From NCBI RefSeq assembly GCF_904849725.1, contig NC_058518.1, positions 390,711,581 through 390,775,580 of the forward strand: DNA of 64,000 bases, read 5' to 3'. The notes below the pieces were generated by a model. That model saw nothing but the letters and a program-made list of their open reading frames with translations, was not told the origin of the DNA and did not search any database. The stretch comes from Hordeum vulgare subsp. vulgare (Eukaryota > Streptophyta > Magnoliopsida > Poales > Poaceae). Position numbers and translations under genes: made by a program. Of the stretch, positions 26,072 to 39,100 are shown one piece after another (positions within the stretch are counted from its first letter, which is position 1; every line of letters starts with the position of its first letter).

Positions 26072-27522
26072 CCCAATAACTTCCCTACAAGAAGACCTAA
26101 AACACACTTGGTCGGGTTAAGCTTCATCTAATACACGCGTAGATTGTCAAACGTCTCCTTAAGATCCTCCAAGAGTGACTCTTTCTTCTGAGATTTCACC
26201 ACTATGTCATCTACATAGGCGTGAACGTTGCGCCCAATCTGACTGTGCAGGCAATTCTGAATGTAGCATTGATAAGTCGCCCCCGCGCTCTTAAGCCCAA
26301 ACGGCATAGATACATAACAAAAGGCACCAAACGGAGTTATGAAAGATGTTTTATCCTGATCCTCCAAAGCTATCTTGATCTAGTGGTAACCTGAGTATGC
26401 ATCCAAAAAACACATCCGCTCGCTACCCGTCATAGAGTCAATGATTTGATCGATACGAGGGTGGGCGAAAGGGTCTTTCGGGCAAGCTTTGTTAATGTCG
26501 GTGTAGTCAATGCACATACGGAAGGTACCATTCTTTTTGAGTACCAAAACCGGATTGGCCAAGCACTCTGGGTGAAAAACCTCCACAATGAAGCCAGCAG
26601 CCAAGAGCCGGGCTACTTCCTCCCCAATTGCCTTACACCATTCTTCGTTAAACCGACAAAGATATTGATGAACCGGCTTCATCTTGGGATCTATGTTAAG
26701 GTGGTGCAGGGCGAATTCTCTCGGTACACCCAACATGTCAGAAGGTTTCCATGCAAAGATGTCCCGATTCTCACGGATGAATTCTATGAGCGCGTTTTCC
26801 TATTTGGGATCCAGACACGTCCCAATGGTGAATTTCTTGGAAGAGTCACCGTGCATGAAATCCACCAACTTAGTGTCATCTGTTGGTTTGAACTTAAGGG
26901 GCGGCTCTGAATCGATCGTGGGCTTCTAGAGCGGAGTCATGTCCGCTGGGTCGACATTGGTGTGATGAAACTTGAGTTCCTCAGCTGCACAGGCCGACTC
27001 AGCATAAGCCGCATCTCCCTCTTTGCATTCTTGGGCTATCTTCCGATATCAACTGATCGTGATGGTTCCTTTAGGGCCTGGCATCTTGAGCTTGAGGTAT
27101 ACATAACATCGGCGGGCCATAAAATGGGCATAAGTCGGCCAACCAAAAAGCGCGTGGTAAGGACTCTTGATCTTGACCACCTCAAACATGAGGGACTCAC
27201 TCCTGTAATTGGACTTGGTGCCAAAATCCACATTAAGTTTAATCTGCCCAACAGGGCATGCCGACTTAGCCGGTACAATACCATGGAAGACCGTAGAGGA
27301 TGGCATCAAGTCGCTTTCCGAGAAATTCATTCTTCGGAAAGTGTCATAGTATAAGATGTTGATGTTGCTGCCTCCATCCATGAGGACTTTGGAGAGGGTA
27401 TAGCCCCCTACTAGTGGCGCCACGACCAATGCTAAGTCGCTAGGGTTGTCAACCCGGGGTGGGTGATCCTCCCTGCTCCAGATAATGGGCTGCTCGGACC
27501 AATTGAGATACCTGCGGAGCAC
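26072..27522 (-). pseudogene. pol: Tat element pol, copy B: protease and N-terminal RT
   Basis: The protease segment (27522-27049) matches copy A almost exactly, with the DGGS variant. The RT (26736-26128) keeps LDAYSGYH with its catalytic Asp and YVDD near 26210, but has the same TAG after GYH and the same TAG after YVDD as copy A. Those two stops therefore predate the duplication, while the Asp-to-Tyr change in copy A came later. Near 26085-26100 the codons before the LTR differ from copy A (GLLVGK versus DVPVGK). Confidence 0.87.
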
Positions 27523-29873
27523 CGACTGGTGGTGAACACATGATACTTCCCGCTGTTCAACTACTTAGGATTGTTCTGGAAGCCGCCGGTGTCATTCTGC
27601 TGCCGCGAGCCGCCTTGTTGAAGTTGCTGCTGAAAACCGCCCTGCCCGTTATATTGTTGAATGTTCTGGACCTAATACTGCCCAGCATTAGCCTGCGACC
27701 CGCCCTGTGGACCTGGGTTAGGAAAACCACCAAACGGATTTCTGTGTGAGCCGCTGGACCCAAACAGGTCCGGGTGTCCGCCATGACTACCTCGTTGGCC
27801 GTTTTTGAGCGCCTCGACACGAAACTCCTTCATCACGTAGCAGTCTCCCCAAGAATGGGTGGATGGACCTTCCGCTGTGGTATGTTGTGGGGAAGGGCCC
27901 TTGAGCATCTCGTGATAGTTGCGTGGTTTTTTCTTGCTGAAGCCCCTTTTCTTCTGACGCTGGTTCCCGTTCCCAGTGTTAGTAGTGGTGAAGAAATCAG
28001 TGGCGCCCTCCTGCTGCCTTTTCTTCCCTTGACCCGCGGGGTTGTAGTTGCCTCGCCCCTGGGACTGAGATTGACCTCTGGATGACTCCCCCTTCTGGTG
28101 GTGCTGGTTTTATCATCATCCTCCACAGGATCTTTCGTATCGTCTGACTCGGCATACCTAGTCAAAGTATCCATCGGCTCTCCCTTATCCTGCAATTTGC
28201 GCTTGAGTCGCCCAAGCTTCAACACCAAAGGCTGGTAGTGACAGTTTTTCTCCAAGATCAGCACGACCTGAGCCGCCGAAATGCCATCCGATGAGTGAAT
28301 CACCTCTGCAACCTACCGCTTCCAATGATGGGCCGACTCATCTGGGCGCTGGACACAGTGCTGTAAGTCGACAAAAGTCATTGGGCGCTCGCAAGTCCCT
28401 CGGAAGTTTTTGACAAAACGTTCCGTCAACTCGGCCCAGGTGTTGACGGGGCTGGGAGGCAGGTTCTTCATCCAAGTGCGCGTCGTCCCCTCAAGCATCA
28501 TTGTAAAGTACTTGGCACATACTGCCTCGTTAACATCAAGCATGTCCATTGCAAGCTCGTAGCTTTCAATCCACGCCCCTGGCTCGAGATCTGGCGTGTA
28601 ATTGGGAACCTTCGCGGGCCTTTGAAATCCTTAGGCATATGCTCGTTGCGGAGGGCGGGTGACAGATAGGGTATCCCAATGTTCCTACCACCTGACTCGG
28701 CCTGCATGGGGGAAGGCAACACATAAGCCGGATAGCCTTGACCCGCCGCGGTCGCCATCTCCGTCAAGCGGGCGGCTCGTGCTGCATCCACGAGGTCTCG
28801 AGACCGGGTGTCAGGTATCCCGGACGGGTTGATTTGCGGAGGCCATCGCCGTTCACTGCTGGACACCGCGGGCGGGTCATCATGACGGTTCCTGGTATGA
28901 CTTGCTTGAGGTCTGGAGTGTAGCCGCTCGCGGCAATATGAATACTGCTCCTGTTGGACCACCGCCATTTTCAACATCTCAATGGTGTTCCTTGCCTCTA
29001 CCTCAGCTAGAGAATTTCCTTGGATGGGAAGAGACTCGAGGTTGCGGGTCACCACCAGTATGTTATCAACGGGGTTTGAAAAGTGACGCCGCCGCTTTTG
29101 AAAGCGTGGTCCTTGAGCCGGTGTCGGCTGAGGCTCCTGTCGGTTGGGCGGCGGCAGAGCTGGGTCAATGCGCTAGGTAACTTGCCATGGCCGGTTAGGC
29201 TCCATCCCAGGTGTATGTGGGATGTCAAAGAGTCGAGTTAGATTCAGATCGGCTGGCAGACGATTGCGATGCCTCCTCTGGTGAATCGCATCGGAAGCGC
29301 CCTATTGTCGTTCAAGCTGCCATCCCTCAACACTTAGCCGCTCTTTCTCCGCGGCGATTTGGGCATGTTGGGTTGCCATCCTGGCGGCTTCACCTTCAGT
29401 GTCGCGTTGGATCTTCTCCATCTCCTTTCTTAGTTTCACTAACTCGGCGTTGACCTGTTCTTGGTTCTCTGCCGTCACAGTAATCGCCGTGAGTTTGGCC
29501 ATCTCTGCTACAAAATCTGCCATGGCTAGAGCCGGAGTCTTTCCTGATCCGGTGGCTTCATTTTTGCCAGCTGTGATTGGCTGAGGTGCTGTTTCTCCCG
29601 CCATGTAGATGGCAACCTGACGATTGGGTCCTTCAACGTCCTCGGAGATTGCTGCCTCAGGCAATCCCGCAAGCCTCCCTTCGTGGAGAGGATAGATCGA
29701 ATCCGTGTCGCCAATGGATGACTCGTCGTCCGAGTTGACTCGGGTGTTCTCCTGGATCACCGGCTCATCCGGTTGGTCGATTCCCTGCGTAAAACCAACG
29801 AAGGTATGGTGTTTCCTGACTTGATGTTTGGCAGGATGGGCATACCGGGCCGGCTCGACGATGTCGGTTGATA
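27523..29873 (-). pseudogene. gag: Tat element gag, copy B
   Basis: Same domain order as copy A: N-terminal coiled-coil part (29873-29305), Arg/Pro-rich middle, gag core near 28510-28390, and CPQH-like knuckle changed to SPQH at about 27908 (first Cys lost). The TAG after the coiled coil is shared with copy A. The frame runs into the Athila-like LTR at 29874-29878. Confidence 0.8.
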
Positions 29874-29878
29874 CGTCC

Positions 29879-32800
29879 ATTTTGCATCATGCTTTCATGT
29901 TGATATTTATCGCTTTTTGGGCTGTTATTACACTTCACGGTACAATACGTATGCCTTTTCTCTCTTATTTTGCAAGGTTTACATGAAGAGGGAGAATGGC
30001 AGTAGCTGGAATTCTGGCTGGAAAAAGGAGCAAGTTTGAGATACCTATTCTGCGCAACTCCAAAAGCCGTGAAAATCAACGAGGATTTTTTTGGGATTTA
30101 TAAAAAATACTGGGTCAAAGAAGTACCAGAGGGGCGCCAGCAGGAGGCCACAAGCCTGCTAGGTGCGGCCTCCCCCCTAGCCGCAGCTAGGGGGCTTGTG
30201 GGCTCCCACTTGGCCCTCTGGCCCCCCTCTTTTGCTACAAGAAGGGTTTTGTTCTAGAAAAAATCAAGAGGAGGCTTTTTGAAGGATTCGCCGCCGCCAC
30301 GAGGCGGAACTTGAGCAGAACCAATCTAGAGCTCCGGCAGGACGATCCTGCCGGGGAAACTTCCCTCCCGGAGGGGGAAATCGTCGCAATCGTCATCACG
30401 AACACTCCTCTCATCGGAGGGGACTCATCACCATCAACATCTTCATAAGCACCATCTCATCTGCAAACCCTAGTTCATCTCTTGTAACCAATCTCCGTCT
30501 CGCGACTCCGATTGGTACTTGTAAGGTTGCTAGTAGTGTTAATTACTCTTTGTAGTTGATGCTAGTTGGATTACTTGGTGGAAGATTATATGTTCAGATC
30601 CTTATTGCTATTCATTACCTCTCTGGTCATGAATATGATTATTCTTTGTGAGTAGTTACTTTTGTTCCTGAGGACATGGAATAAGTCATGCTATAAGTAC
30701 TCATGTGAATTTAGTATTCGTTCGATAATTTGATGTGTTGTATGTTGTCTCTCCTCTAGTGGTGTTATGTGAACGTCTGATACGTCTCCAACGTATCTAT
30801 AATTTTTGATGGTTTCATGCTATTATCTTGTCAAACTTTGGATGTTTTGCATGCCTTTTATTTATTTTTTCGAACTAACGTATTAACTCAGTTCCAAGTG
30901 CCAGTTCCTGTTTTTTCCATGTTTTTGACCCCTTCCAGAGGAGATTTTGAAACGGAGTCCAAACGGAAGAAAATCCCCGAAAAGAATTTTTTTGGAACAG
31001 AAGAAGATCGAAGAACTTGGGAGCCAAGCCAGAAGAGCCCCTGGGGCCCCACAAGCCCCCACCCCACGGCCAGGGGGGCCGCGCCATCCAGTCTTGTGGG
31101 CCCCCTGGAGGTCCCCTGAACTAGGTCTTTCGCCTATATAATACGAAAAATTCCAGAAAAAATCAGGAGATCATCGCAATCGCTTTTCCGCCGCCGCAAG
31201 CTTCTGTCTCCGCAAGATCCCATCTGGGGCTTCTCCATCAACACCATGACCTCTCCAATGACGCGTGAGTAGTTCACCATACGGGTCCATAGCTAGTAAC
31301 TAGATGGCTTCTTCTCTCTCTTGGATCTTCAATACAAAGTTCTCCATGATCTTCATGGAGATCTATCCGATGTAATCTTCTTTTGCGGTGTGTTTGTCGA
31401 TATCCGATGAATTGTGGATTTATGATCAGATTATCTATGAATCTTATTTGAGTTTCTTCTGGTCTCTCTTATGGATGATTTCATATCCTTGTAATTCTCT
31501 TCGAGTTGTGGGTTTTGTCTGGCCAACTAGATCTATGATTCTTGCAATGGGAGAAGTGCTTGGTTTTGGGTTCATACCGTGTGGTGACCTCACCCAGTGA
31601 CAGAAGGGGTAGCGAGGCACGCATCATGTTGTTGCCATCACGGGTAGAAAGATGGGGTTTTCATCATTGGTTTGAGACTATCCCTCTACATCATGTCATC
31701 TTGCTTAAAGCGTTACTCTGTTCGTCATGAACTCAATACACTAGATGCATGCTGGATAGCGGTCGATGTGTGGAGTAATAGTAGTAGATGCAGAAAGTAT
31801 TCGTCTAGTTGTGTCGGACTTGATGCCTATATGTATGATCATTGCCTTAGATATCGCCATGATTTTGCGCGGTTCTTTCAATTGCTCGACAGTAATTTGT
31901 TCACCCACCGTAATACTTTCTATTTTGCGAGAAGCCTCTAGTGAACACTATGGCCCCCAGGTACTACTCCACACCATATTTTCAGACTTACACTTTTTAC
32001 TCCGTTGCACTTTCCTCCTTCAGATCTCAGTTTGCAAACAATCTTGAAGGGATTGACAACCCCTTTGAAGCGTTGGGTTCAAGCTTGTTTGTGTTTGCGC
32101 AGGTACTCTGGACTTGACGAGACCCTCCTTCTGGATCGATACCTTGGTTCTCAAACTGAGGGAAATACTTACTGCTCCTGTGCTGCATCACCCTTTCCTC
32201 TCCAAGGGAAGAACCAACGCAAGCCCAGCCTTTGTCAACGTGTCAACTTCTAGCGCTGTTGTCTGTGGGATAGCAACATCGACTACATAACACTTCACCA
32301 TTATTTGGCCCTAGAGGAAGGCATTGGGAAGTAGTAAGTAGATGATGGGTTGCTAGAGTGACAGAAGCTTAAACCCTAGTTTATGCGTTGCTTCGTAAGG
32401 GGCTGATTTGGATCCACTAGTTTAATGCTATGGTTAGAGTTTGTCTTAATTCTTCTTTCGTAGTTGTGGATGCTTGCGAGAGGGGTTAATCATAAGTGGG
32501 ATGCTAGTCCAAGTAAGGGTAGTACCCAAGCGCCGGTCCACCCACATATCAAACTATCAAAGTAATGAACGCAAATCATATGAACATGATGAAAACTAGC
32601 TTGACAGAAATTCTCATTTCTCCTCGGGAGCGTTTTACCTCCTATAAGAGTTTGTCCAGGCTTGTCCCTTGCTACAAAAGGGATTGGGTGACTTTCTGCT
32701 CCGTTGTCACTTTTGTTACTTGCTACTTGCTGTGAATCATCTCACCACACAACTACTTGTTACCGATAATTTCAGTGCTTGCAGATATTACCTTGCTAAA

Positions 32801-32893
32801 AGCCACTTATCAGATCCTTCGGCTCCTCGTTGGGTTCGACACTCTTACTTATCGAAAGGACTACGATAGATCCCCTATACTTGTGGGTCATCA
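29879..32893 (+). repeat. 5' LTR of the Athila-like element, copy B (interrupted)
   Basis: Identical ends and TSD to copy A; the solo LTR at 30778-32275 interrupts it. It differs from copy A mainly by a shorter T run near 30090 and scattered substitutions. Confidence 0.9.
30778..32275 (+). mobile_element. 1,498-bp solo LTR, copy B
   Basis: Same insertion as 14192-15689. TSDs are ACGTC (30773-30777) and ACATC (32276-32280). A TATA box lies at about 31134-31143. Confidence 0.9.
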
Positions 32894-32904
32894 AGACTCT
32901 TTTC

Positions 32905-32922
32905 TGGCACCGTTGCCGGGGA
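32905..32922 (+). promoter_or_regulatory. Primer-binding site, Asp-tRNA type, one mismatch
   Basis: TGGCACCGTTGCCGGGGA, one G-to-A change from the site in copy A. Confidence 0.85.
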
Positions 32923-32984
32923 GTGAAGCGCCTTTGGTAAGTGGAAATTGGTAAGGAAAGATTTATAGAGTGTGCTAAAATTCA

Positions 32985-34704
32985 TTGTCACTTGTCACTA
33001 CGGAAACTAATCCTTTGAGGGGCTTGTTCGGGGTATCTTCACCTCGAACGGAAGCACAAAGAGTTGCTCCTCAACCTGCTGCACCTACTGAAAATATTTG
33101 CTATGAATTTCCTTCGGGTATGGTTGGGAAACTGCTGGCTAATCCTTTTACAGGAGATGGAACATCACATCCAGACATGCATCTAATCTATGTAGATGAA
33201 GTTTGTGGTTTATTTAATCTTGCATGTGTTGCCCGAGGATGAGGTCAAGAAGAAGGTCTTTCCCTTATCTTTGAGGGATAAGGCGTTGACATGGTATAGT
33301 ATATGTGATGATACTGGATCATGGAACTACAATCGGTTGAAATTGGAATTTCATCAAAAGTTTTATCCTATGCATCTAGTACATCGTGATCGGAATTATA
33401 TTTATTATTTTGGGCCTCGTGACAGAGAAAGCATAGCTCAAGCTTGGGAGAGGCTTAAATCAATGCTATATTCATGCCCCAACCATGAGCATTCGAGAGA
33501 AATTATCATTCAGAACTTCTATGCTCGGCTTTCTCATGATGATCGCACCATACTTGACACTTCTTGTACCGGTTCTTTTATGAAGAGAGATATTGATTTC
33601 AAATGGAATTTATTGGAAAGAAATAAACGCAACTCTGAAGATTGGGAGCTTGATGAAGGTAAGGAGTCAGGTATGAATTTCAAGTTTGATTGCGTTAAAT
33701 CCTTTGTTGAAACAAATACTTTTTGTGATTTTAGCGCTAAGTATGGACTTGACTCTGAGATAGTAGCTTCATTGTGTGAATCATTTGCTGCTTATATTGA
33801 TCTCCCCAAAGACAAGTGTATTAAATATCATCCTCCCTTAGAAGTCAATGTAGTTAAACCCAGTCCAGTTGAAGAGAGATTCATTGCCTATAATGATCCT
33901 ATTGTTCCGAGTGCTTACATTGAGAAACCACTTTTCCCTCTTAGGATAAAGGATCGTTCTAAAGCTTCAACTATGATACGTAGAGGCTACATTAGAACAC
34001 CTACACCCCCTGAGAAAATTAGAGTTGAACCTAGCATTGCTATTATCAAAGATCTCCTGTCTGACAATGTTGATGGCCATAATATTCACTTCTGTGAAGA
34101 TGCTCCTAGAATTGCTAAACCACACGCTAGAGACAAACATAGGCCTGTTGTTGGCACGCATGTTGTTTCTGTTAAGATAGGAGATCATTGTTATCATGGT
34201 TTATGTAACGTGGGTGCTAGTGTTAGTGCAATACCTCAATCCTTATATGATGAAATCAAAGACGAGATTGCACCTGTTGAGATAGAGCCTATTGATGTTA
34301 CTATTCAGCTTGCGAATAGAGATACCATCTGCCCTGTGGGAATTGTTAGGGATGTTGAAGTCTTGTGTGGTAAAACGAAGTATCCTGCTGATTTCCTCGT
34401 TCTTGCTACCACCCAAGATAGCTTTTATCCCATCATATTTGGCAGACCCTTCCTCAATATAGTCAATGCTCATATTGACTGTGAGAAGCAAACTGTCACT
34501 GTTGGCTTTGAAGGTGTGTCACATGAGTTCAATTTCTCCAAGTTTGGTAGACAACCTCATGAAAAAGCGTTGCCTAGTAAGGATGAAACTATTGCCCTAT
34601 ATTCTATTGTCGTGCCTCCTAATGATCCTTTAGAGCAATACTTGCTTGAGCATGAAAATGATATGCATATGGATGAAAGGGATGAAATATTGCCCAAAGG
34701 GTGA
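32985..34704 (+). pseudogene. gag: Athila-like gag and protease, copy B
   Basis: The first part (32985-33242) ends early because of one extra G near 33228. From 33196 a 502-codon frame carries the rest of gag and a complete aspartic protease: CNVGASVSAIP (the usual CDLGAS has become CNVGAS, so the catalytic Asp is replaced by Asn) and FGRPFLNIVNAHID. This is the only complete protease region of the element in the window and shows what copy A lost. The protein ends with the LEQYLLEHEND segment at TGA 34702-34704. Confidence 0.9.
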
Positions 34705-34726
34705 TCCTGTGTTCGAGCTTAAATAG

Positions 34727-36160
34727 TTGCCTGATACTCTTAAGTATGCTTATCTTGATGAAAAAGAGATATATCATGTCATAATTAGTGCTAGCCTCTC
34801 AGAGCATGAAGAAAATAAGTTACTAAAAAGTCTGAGGAAGCACCGTGCTGCTATTGGATATACTCTTGATGATCTCAAGGGCATTAGTCCCACTCTATGC
34901 CAGCACAAGATTAAAATTGATCCTGATTCCAAACCAGTTGTTGATCATCAACGGAGATTAAATCCTAAGATGAAAGAGTTAGTAAGAAAAGAAATACTAA
35001 AGCTCCTGGAAGCAGGTATTCTATCATGTTGCTCATAGTGATTGGGTGAGTCCGGTGCATTGCGTCCCTAAGAAGGGAGGTATTACCGTTGTCCCCAATG
35101 ATAAGGATGAATTGATCCCACAGAGGATTATTACTGGCTATAGGATGGTGATCAATTTTAGGAAATTGAATAAAGCCACTAGGAAAGATCATTACCCTTT
35201 GCCTTTTATTGACCAAATGTTGGAAAGACTGTATAAACACACACACTTCTGCTTTCTAGACGGTTATTCTGGTTTCTCCCAAATACCTGTTGCACAATCT
35301 GATCAGGAGAAAACCACTTTCACCTGCCCTTTTGGTACCTTTTCTTACAGACATATGCCTTTTGGCTTATGCAATGCACCTGCTACCTTTCAAAGATGTA
35401 TGATGGCTATATTCTCTGACTTTTGTGAAAAGATTGTTGAGCATAAAATTGGGAGAAGTGCCACTTTATGGTTAATGAAGGCATCATCTTAGGACATAAA
35501 ATTTCTGAAAGAGGTATTGAAGTCGATAAGGCTAAGGTTGATGCAATCGAGAAAATGCCATGCCCCGCAGATATAAAAGGGATAAGAAGTTTCCTTGGTC
35601 ATGTTGGTTTCTATAGAAGGTTTGTTAAAGAATTCTCTAAGAATTCTAGGCCTCTTACCAATCTCTTGCAAAAGGATATTCCTTTTGTTTTTGACGATGA
35701 ATGTGAGGAAGCCTTCGAAATACTTAAGAAGGCCTTGATAACTGCGCCTATTGTTCAACCACCTGATTGAAACCTACCTTTTAAAATCATGTGTGATGCT
35801 AGTGATTATGCTGTTAGTGCTATTCTAGGACAAAGAGTTGATAAGAAGTTGAATGTTATTCACTATGCTAGTAAAACTCTAGACAGTGCCCAAAGAAACT
35901 ACGCTACTACGGAAAAGGAATTTTTAGTAGTCGTGTTTGCATGTGAAAAGTTCGGGTCTTACATAGTTGATTCTAAAGTCACTATTCACACTGATCACGC
36001 TTCTATTAAGTACCTCATGGAGAAGAAAGATGCTAAACCTAGAGTTATCGGATGGGTTATCTTGCTACAAGAATTTGATTTGCACGTTGTCGACAGGAAG
36101 GGTGCTGATAACCCCGTAGCAGATAACTTGTCTAGGTTGGAGAACGTTCTTGATGACCCA
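34727..36160 (+). pseudogene. pol: Athila-like pol, copy B: RT without active site, partial RNase H
   Basis: RT matches copy A through FLDGYSGFSQI and keeps the frame at FGLCNAPATFQRC, where copy A is shifted. After SDFCEKIVE it reads HKIGRSATL: 102 bp of copy A (18237-18338), including FMDDFSVYG, are replaced by five bases ATAAA (35443-35447). RNase H is present to [12 protein letters not shown], where the gene is cut at 36160 by the next element. No integrase remains in this copy. Confidence 0.9.
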
Positions 36161-39100
36161 TGTCACATCCCTGACACCTTAAGCAAGTTAGTCTTGTGCT
36201 CATGTCTTCTTTGCATTTGCATCTAAGAATTTTCAACAAGAACAAGAAAGTGGCAAAGGAAAAACCCAAAACCCTAGCCACTACTTTAAATAAAGGAAAT
36301 CTCAAACTAGTTAAAATCAATGAACCCAAAATGGCCTCAAGAAATGTTCAAACTTTCTAATAAATCATGAAAGTAAATGAGCATTGGAGAAAACTATTTT
36401 CTTGACACTTTAGGCATTTTAAATTAAATGCAAAAGCTACTGGTTTCAAGTTTTAAATTTGAAATCAGAAACTTTAAATTTTCAAAAATGTTGAAAAGTT
36501 TGGAAATGGTGGGGAATATTACAACAAATATTCAGGTGTGTTTAAAATAGTTTTTACCACCATTTTGGAGCTGAAATAAATAGCAAAATATTGAAGTAAC
36601 TAAAACAGAAACAAAAACAGAAAAAAATGGGAAACTCTTACCTGTCGCCTAGCCTGGCCCGGCCCATCTCCCTGAGTTCTCTCCTCCCTCGCGCCAGTAG
36701 GAGCAGGAGGTGGCCGCCGCCTTCTCCGGCGCGGCCACGCACCTGTGCGCCTGCCTGGCCGCCGCCTCGCGCTGGCAAGGCCGGGGATAAGCTCCCCGAG
36801 GCCACCCCTATCCATTCCCAGCGTCGGTTCTTCCCCTCCTCTCGGATCTCTCCTCCCCCTTCTGCCACCATTGGAGCCGAGCAAAGCTCGAGCTGCCCGT
36901 GCCCCTAGCCTTAGGATCCCCTCTCAGAGCATGCCGTTAGCTCCGCCTCGTCGGTCTGGTCCTCCCTGCAGAAGCCGAAGCCACCCCGAGCCCTACAACG
37001 CCCACGGCACCGTCGTCTTCAACCTTCGGCCGCCGACGAGCTCTGCTCGATTCGTCGCCCCCAGGCCTTCCCCGAGCCGTCTAAGCCCTGCTCTGCACTC
37101 CCCGTGAGCATGCGGTCTTTTCCCCTAAGTTTTCCCCGTTGATCCCCTCCTCTAGCCCTAGTTTCACCGGAGCCCGACGAGGACCGCCGCTGCAGCTCGT
37201 CGCCGGTAACCCTCCGATGAAGTGTTGGTCCGTCTGAGGCTACCAACAGCCTCAGGGCGTTGTGTAGATGCGATAGGTGCCCAACCCCGAGCGTTTTGAC
37301 CCCGTATCCGATGGCCTCGACGATGACCGAACTTGGTCACCGCCAAGCTCGTTGCCGGCGTTGATTCCGGCCACCCCAGCCCCTGGGGCTTGTCCCATCG
37401 TGCGCGCCATCAAGTGGTCGTTCCTTCCATGGTCTCAGCCGTGCGTTTGGCCCTCTGTGCGCCATTTCCGAGCCCCCCCGAGGTTCTGGTGCTCGCCGGA
37501 GGCTCCGCGCCGGCGAGGACGACCTCACCGCCGGTGGATCTCGGCTGGCCTGAGCCACTGACTAGTGGGGACAGCCTCTGGCAAGTTTAAAGATAATAGA
37601 AATAAAACAAATAAGTTAATCAGTCACTGACATGTGGGTCCAGTAAGGTTAATCGGTTAATTAAGTTTAAACTTAATCTAAAATTGACCAGAGACTGACC
37701 AGTGGGTCCCACTGGTCAGGTTTGACTTTCGACGGCCAGATGGATCTGCTGATGTCATGCTAATGCAACAAAAGTATTTTCCAGTATAAAAATAATTCCA
37801 CAAATGATTAAAACTTCAAAAAATTCATAGAAATTAATCTGTAACTCCAATGAAAATAATTTATATATGAAAAAGTATCAGAAAAATTCAAGGAATCTGA
37901 ATATACTAATTTCCTTCATGTTTGAAAAAGTTACAGAACCCAAACAAGTAGATTAAGGAATAAGTCAATTCTTATAATTACTTATAAATGGAATATGAAA
38001 AGTAATTAAATTTCTCTTTGTTTGACTTGATCACACACTGTCCTAATTACAAATCAGTACCCTAACATGACATCTCATGCATGTTAACATCAAGTTGATC
38101 TGAGCATCAGGTCGAATCAATTAAATCGGTATTCGAGAATACCTCGTTTGAATTGATTTTGAATGTGATTCAAATCAACTTCAAACCTAACACATGTTGA
38201 TTATAATATTATCACCTTGCATTCTCATGCCATGCTCATGCATCATCTTGTTTGCATATGATTGTTATTGATTGTTGCCATTCATTTCGGTAGGCTCCGC
38301 ACCCCCGGATTCCACCGAATATCCATCTGATGGATATTGTCCCTCCTCTGAGCAACAAGGCAAGCAACCCCTTTGATCATCCCGATAATTCCCATGTTCT
38401 TGCTCCTGCACTTATTATTTGCATTAGGATCAAATGCTTCAACTGCTTTTGCCACGATTAGTTGAACCCACTTCCTTTGCATGACCTAACCTTGTCACAG
38501 TAAATAGCCGAACCTTGCAACCTAGCATACCTGGTAGTTGCTTGAGCTGTAATGTGCCTTATCCTGCTATGCATGCTATGCTTAGAGTTGTGTATGGTCT
38601 GTCATCTGGGAGATGAACAGAATTGTGAGAATGTGTTTGGTAAGCAAAGATTGTGTGTTGAACCTGATTTGGTAAAGGTACCCGTGAAAGGCTGTGTAGG
38701 AGTACATGGCGGGTTGTTTCATTGGAACCGTCCTTAGGAACTGAGTTCCGTGTATGTAATCCAAGACTAGATACTACCACACGTTGGGATACTTAATTGA
38801 CCCTCTTGACTTATTAATCGCTTAGTACTCGGTCCAGGAGTTGCAAGTAGTTTCTGGTGTTTATAGTAATGCTGGAGGCCGTGCATGGTGCTGACCTGAG
38901 AGGTGGGCTGTGATGCGGTAGGCAGTGGCACAGCGTACCAAGTGGCACCCGGATGGTGGGCTTGGGAACCCTGCGCACATCGTTTGAGGCCGTGGCGGAA
39001 ACCTCGGCCGGACTTCCGTACGGGTTACTCTCAGATAGGCGATAAACCTGGACTAGGTACTAGTGTGGTTAACGGGCGTGGCCGACTCCCTCGCCGGGCT

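Larger units (their letters stand above)
21597..36160. repeat. Tandem segmental duplication, copy B
   Basis: It begins abruptly at GGGTTATGCAAAATATCC, matching 5013 onward, and stays collinear with copy A to 36160 (copy A 19050). There a younger element interrupts it; it resumes at 42446 (copy A 21411) to the copy A end point near 42640. Private events are a 102-bp deletion in RT and the insertion plus deletion at 36161-42445. Confidence 0.93.

Noticed and set aside
5013..36160. Duplicate as a pure assembly error
   Set aside because: The copies differ by scattered substitutions and private indels, each has its own large events, and the junction shows microhomology. An artefact is still possible and is listed as a test.
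36600..37590. Several 75-120-codon frames in the GC-rich part of the 4.2-kb LTR
   Set aside because: Same composition effect; no domain, and frames overlap on both strands.
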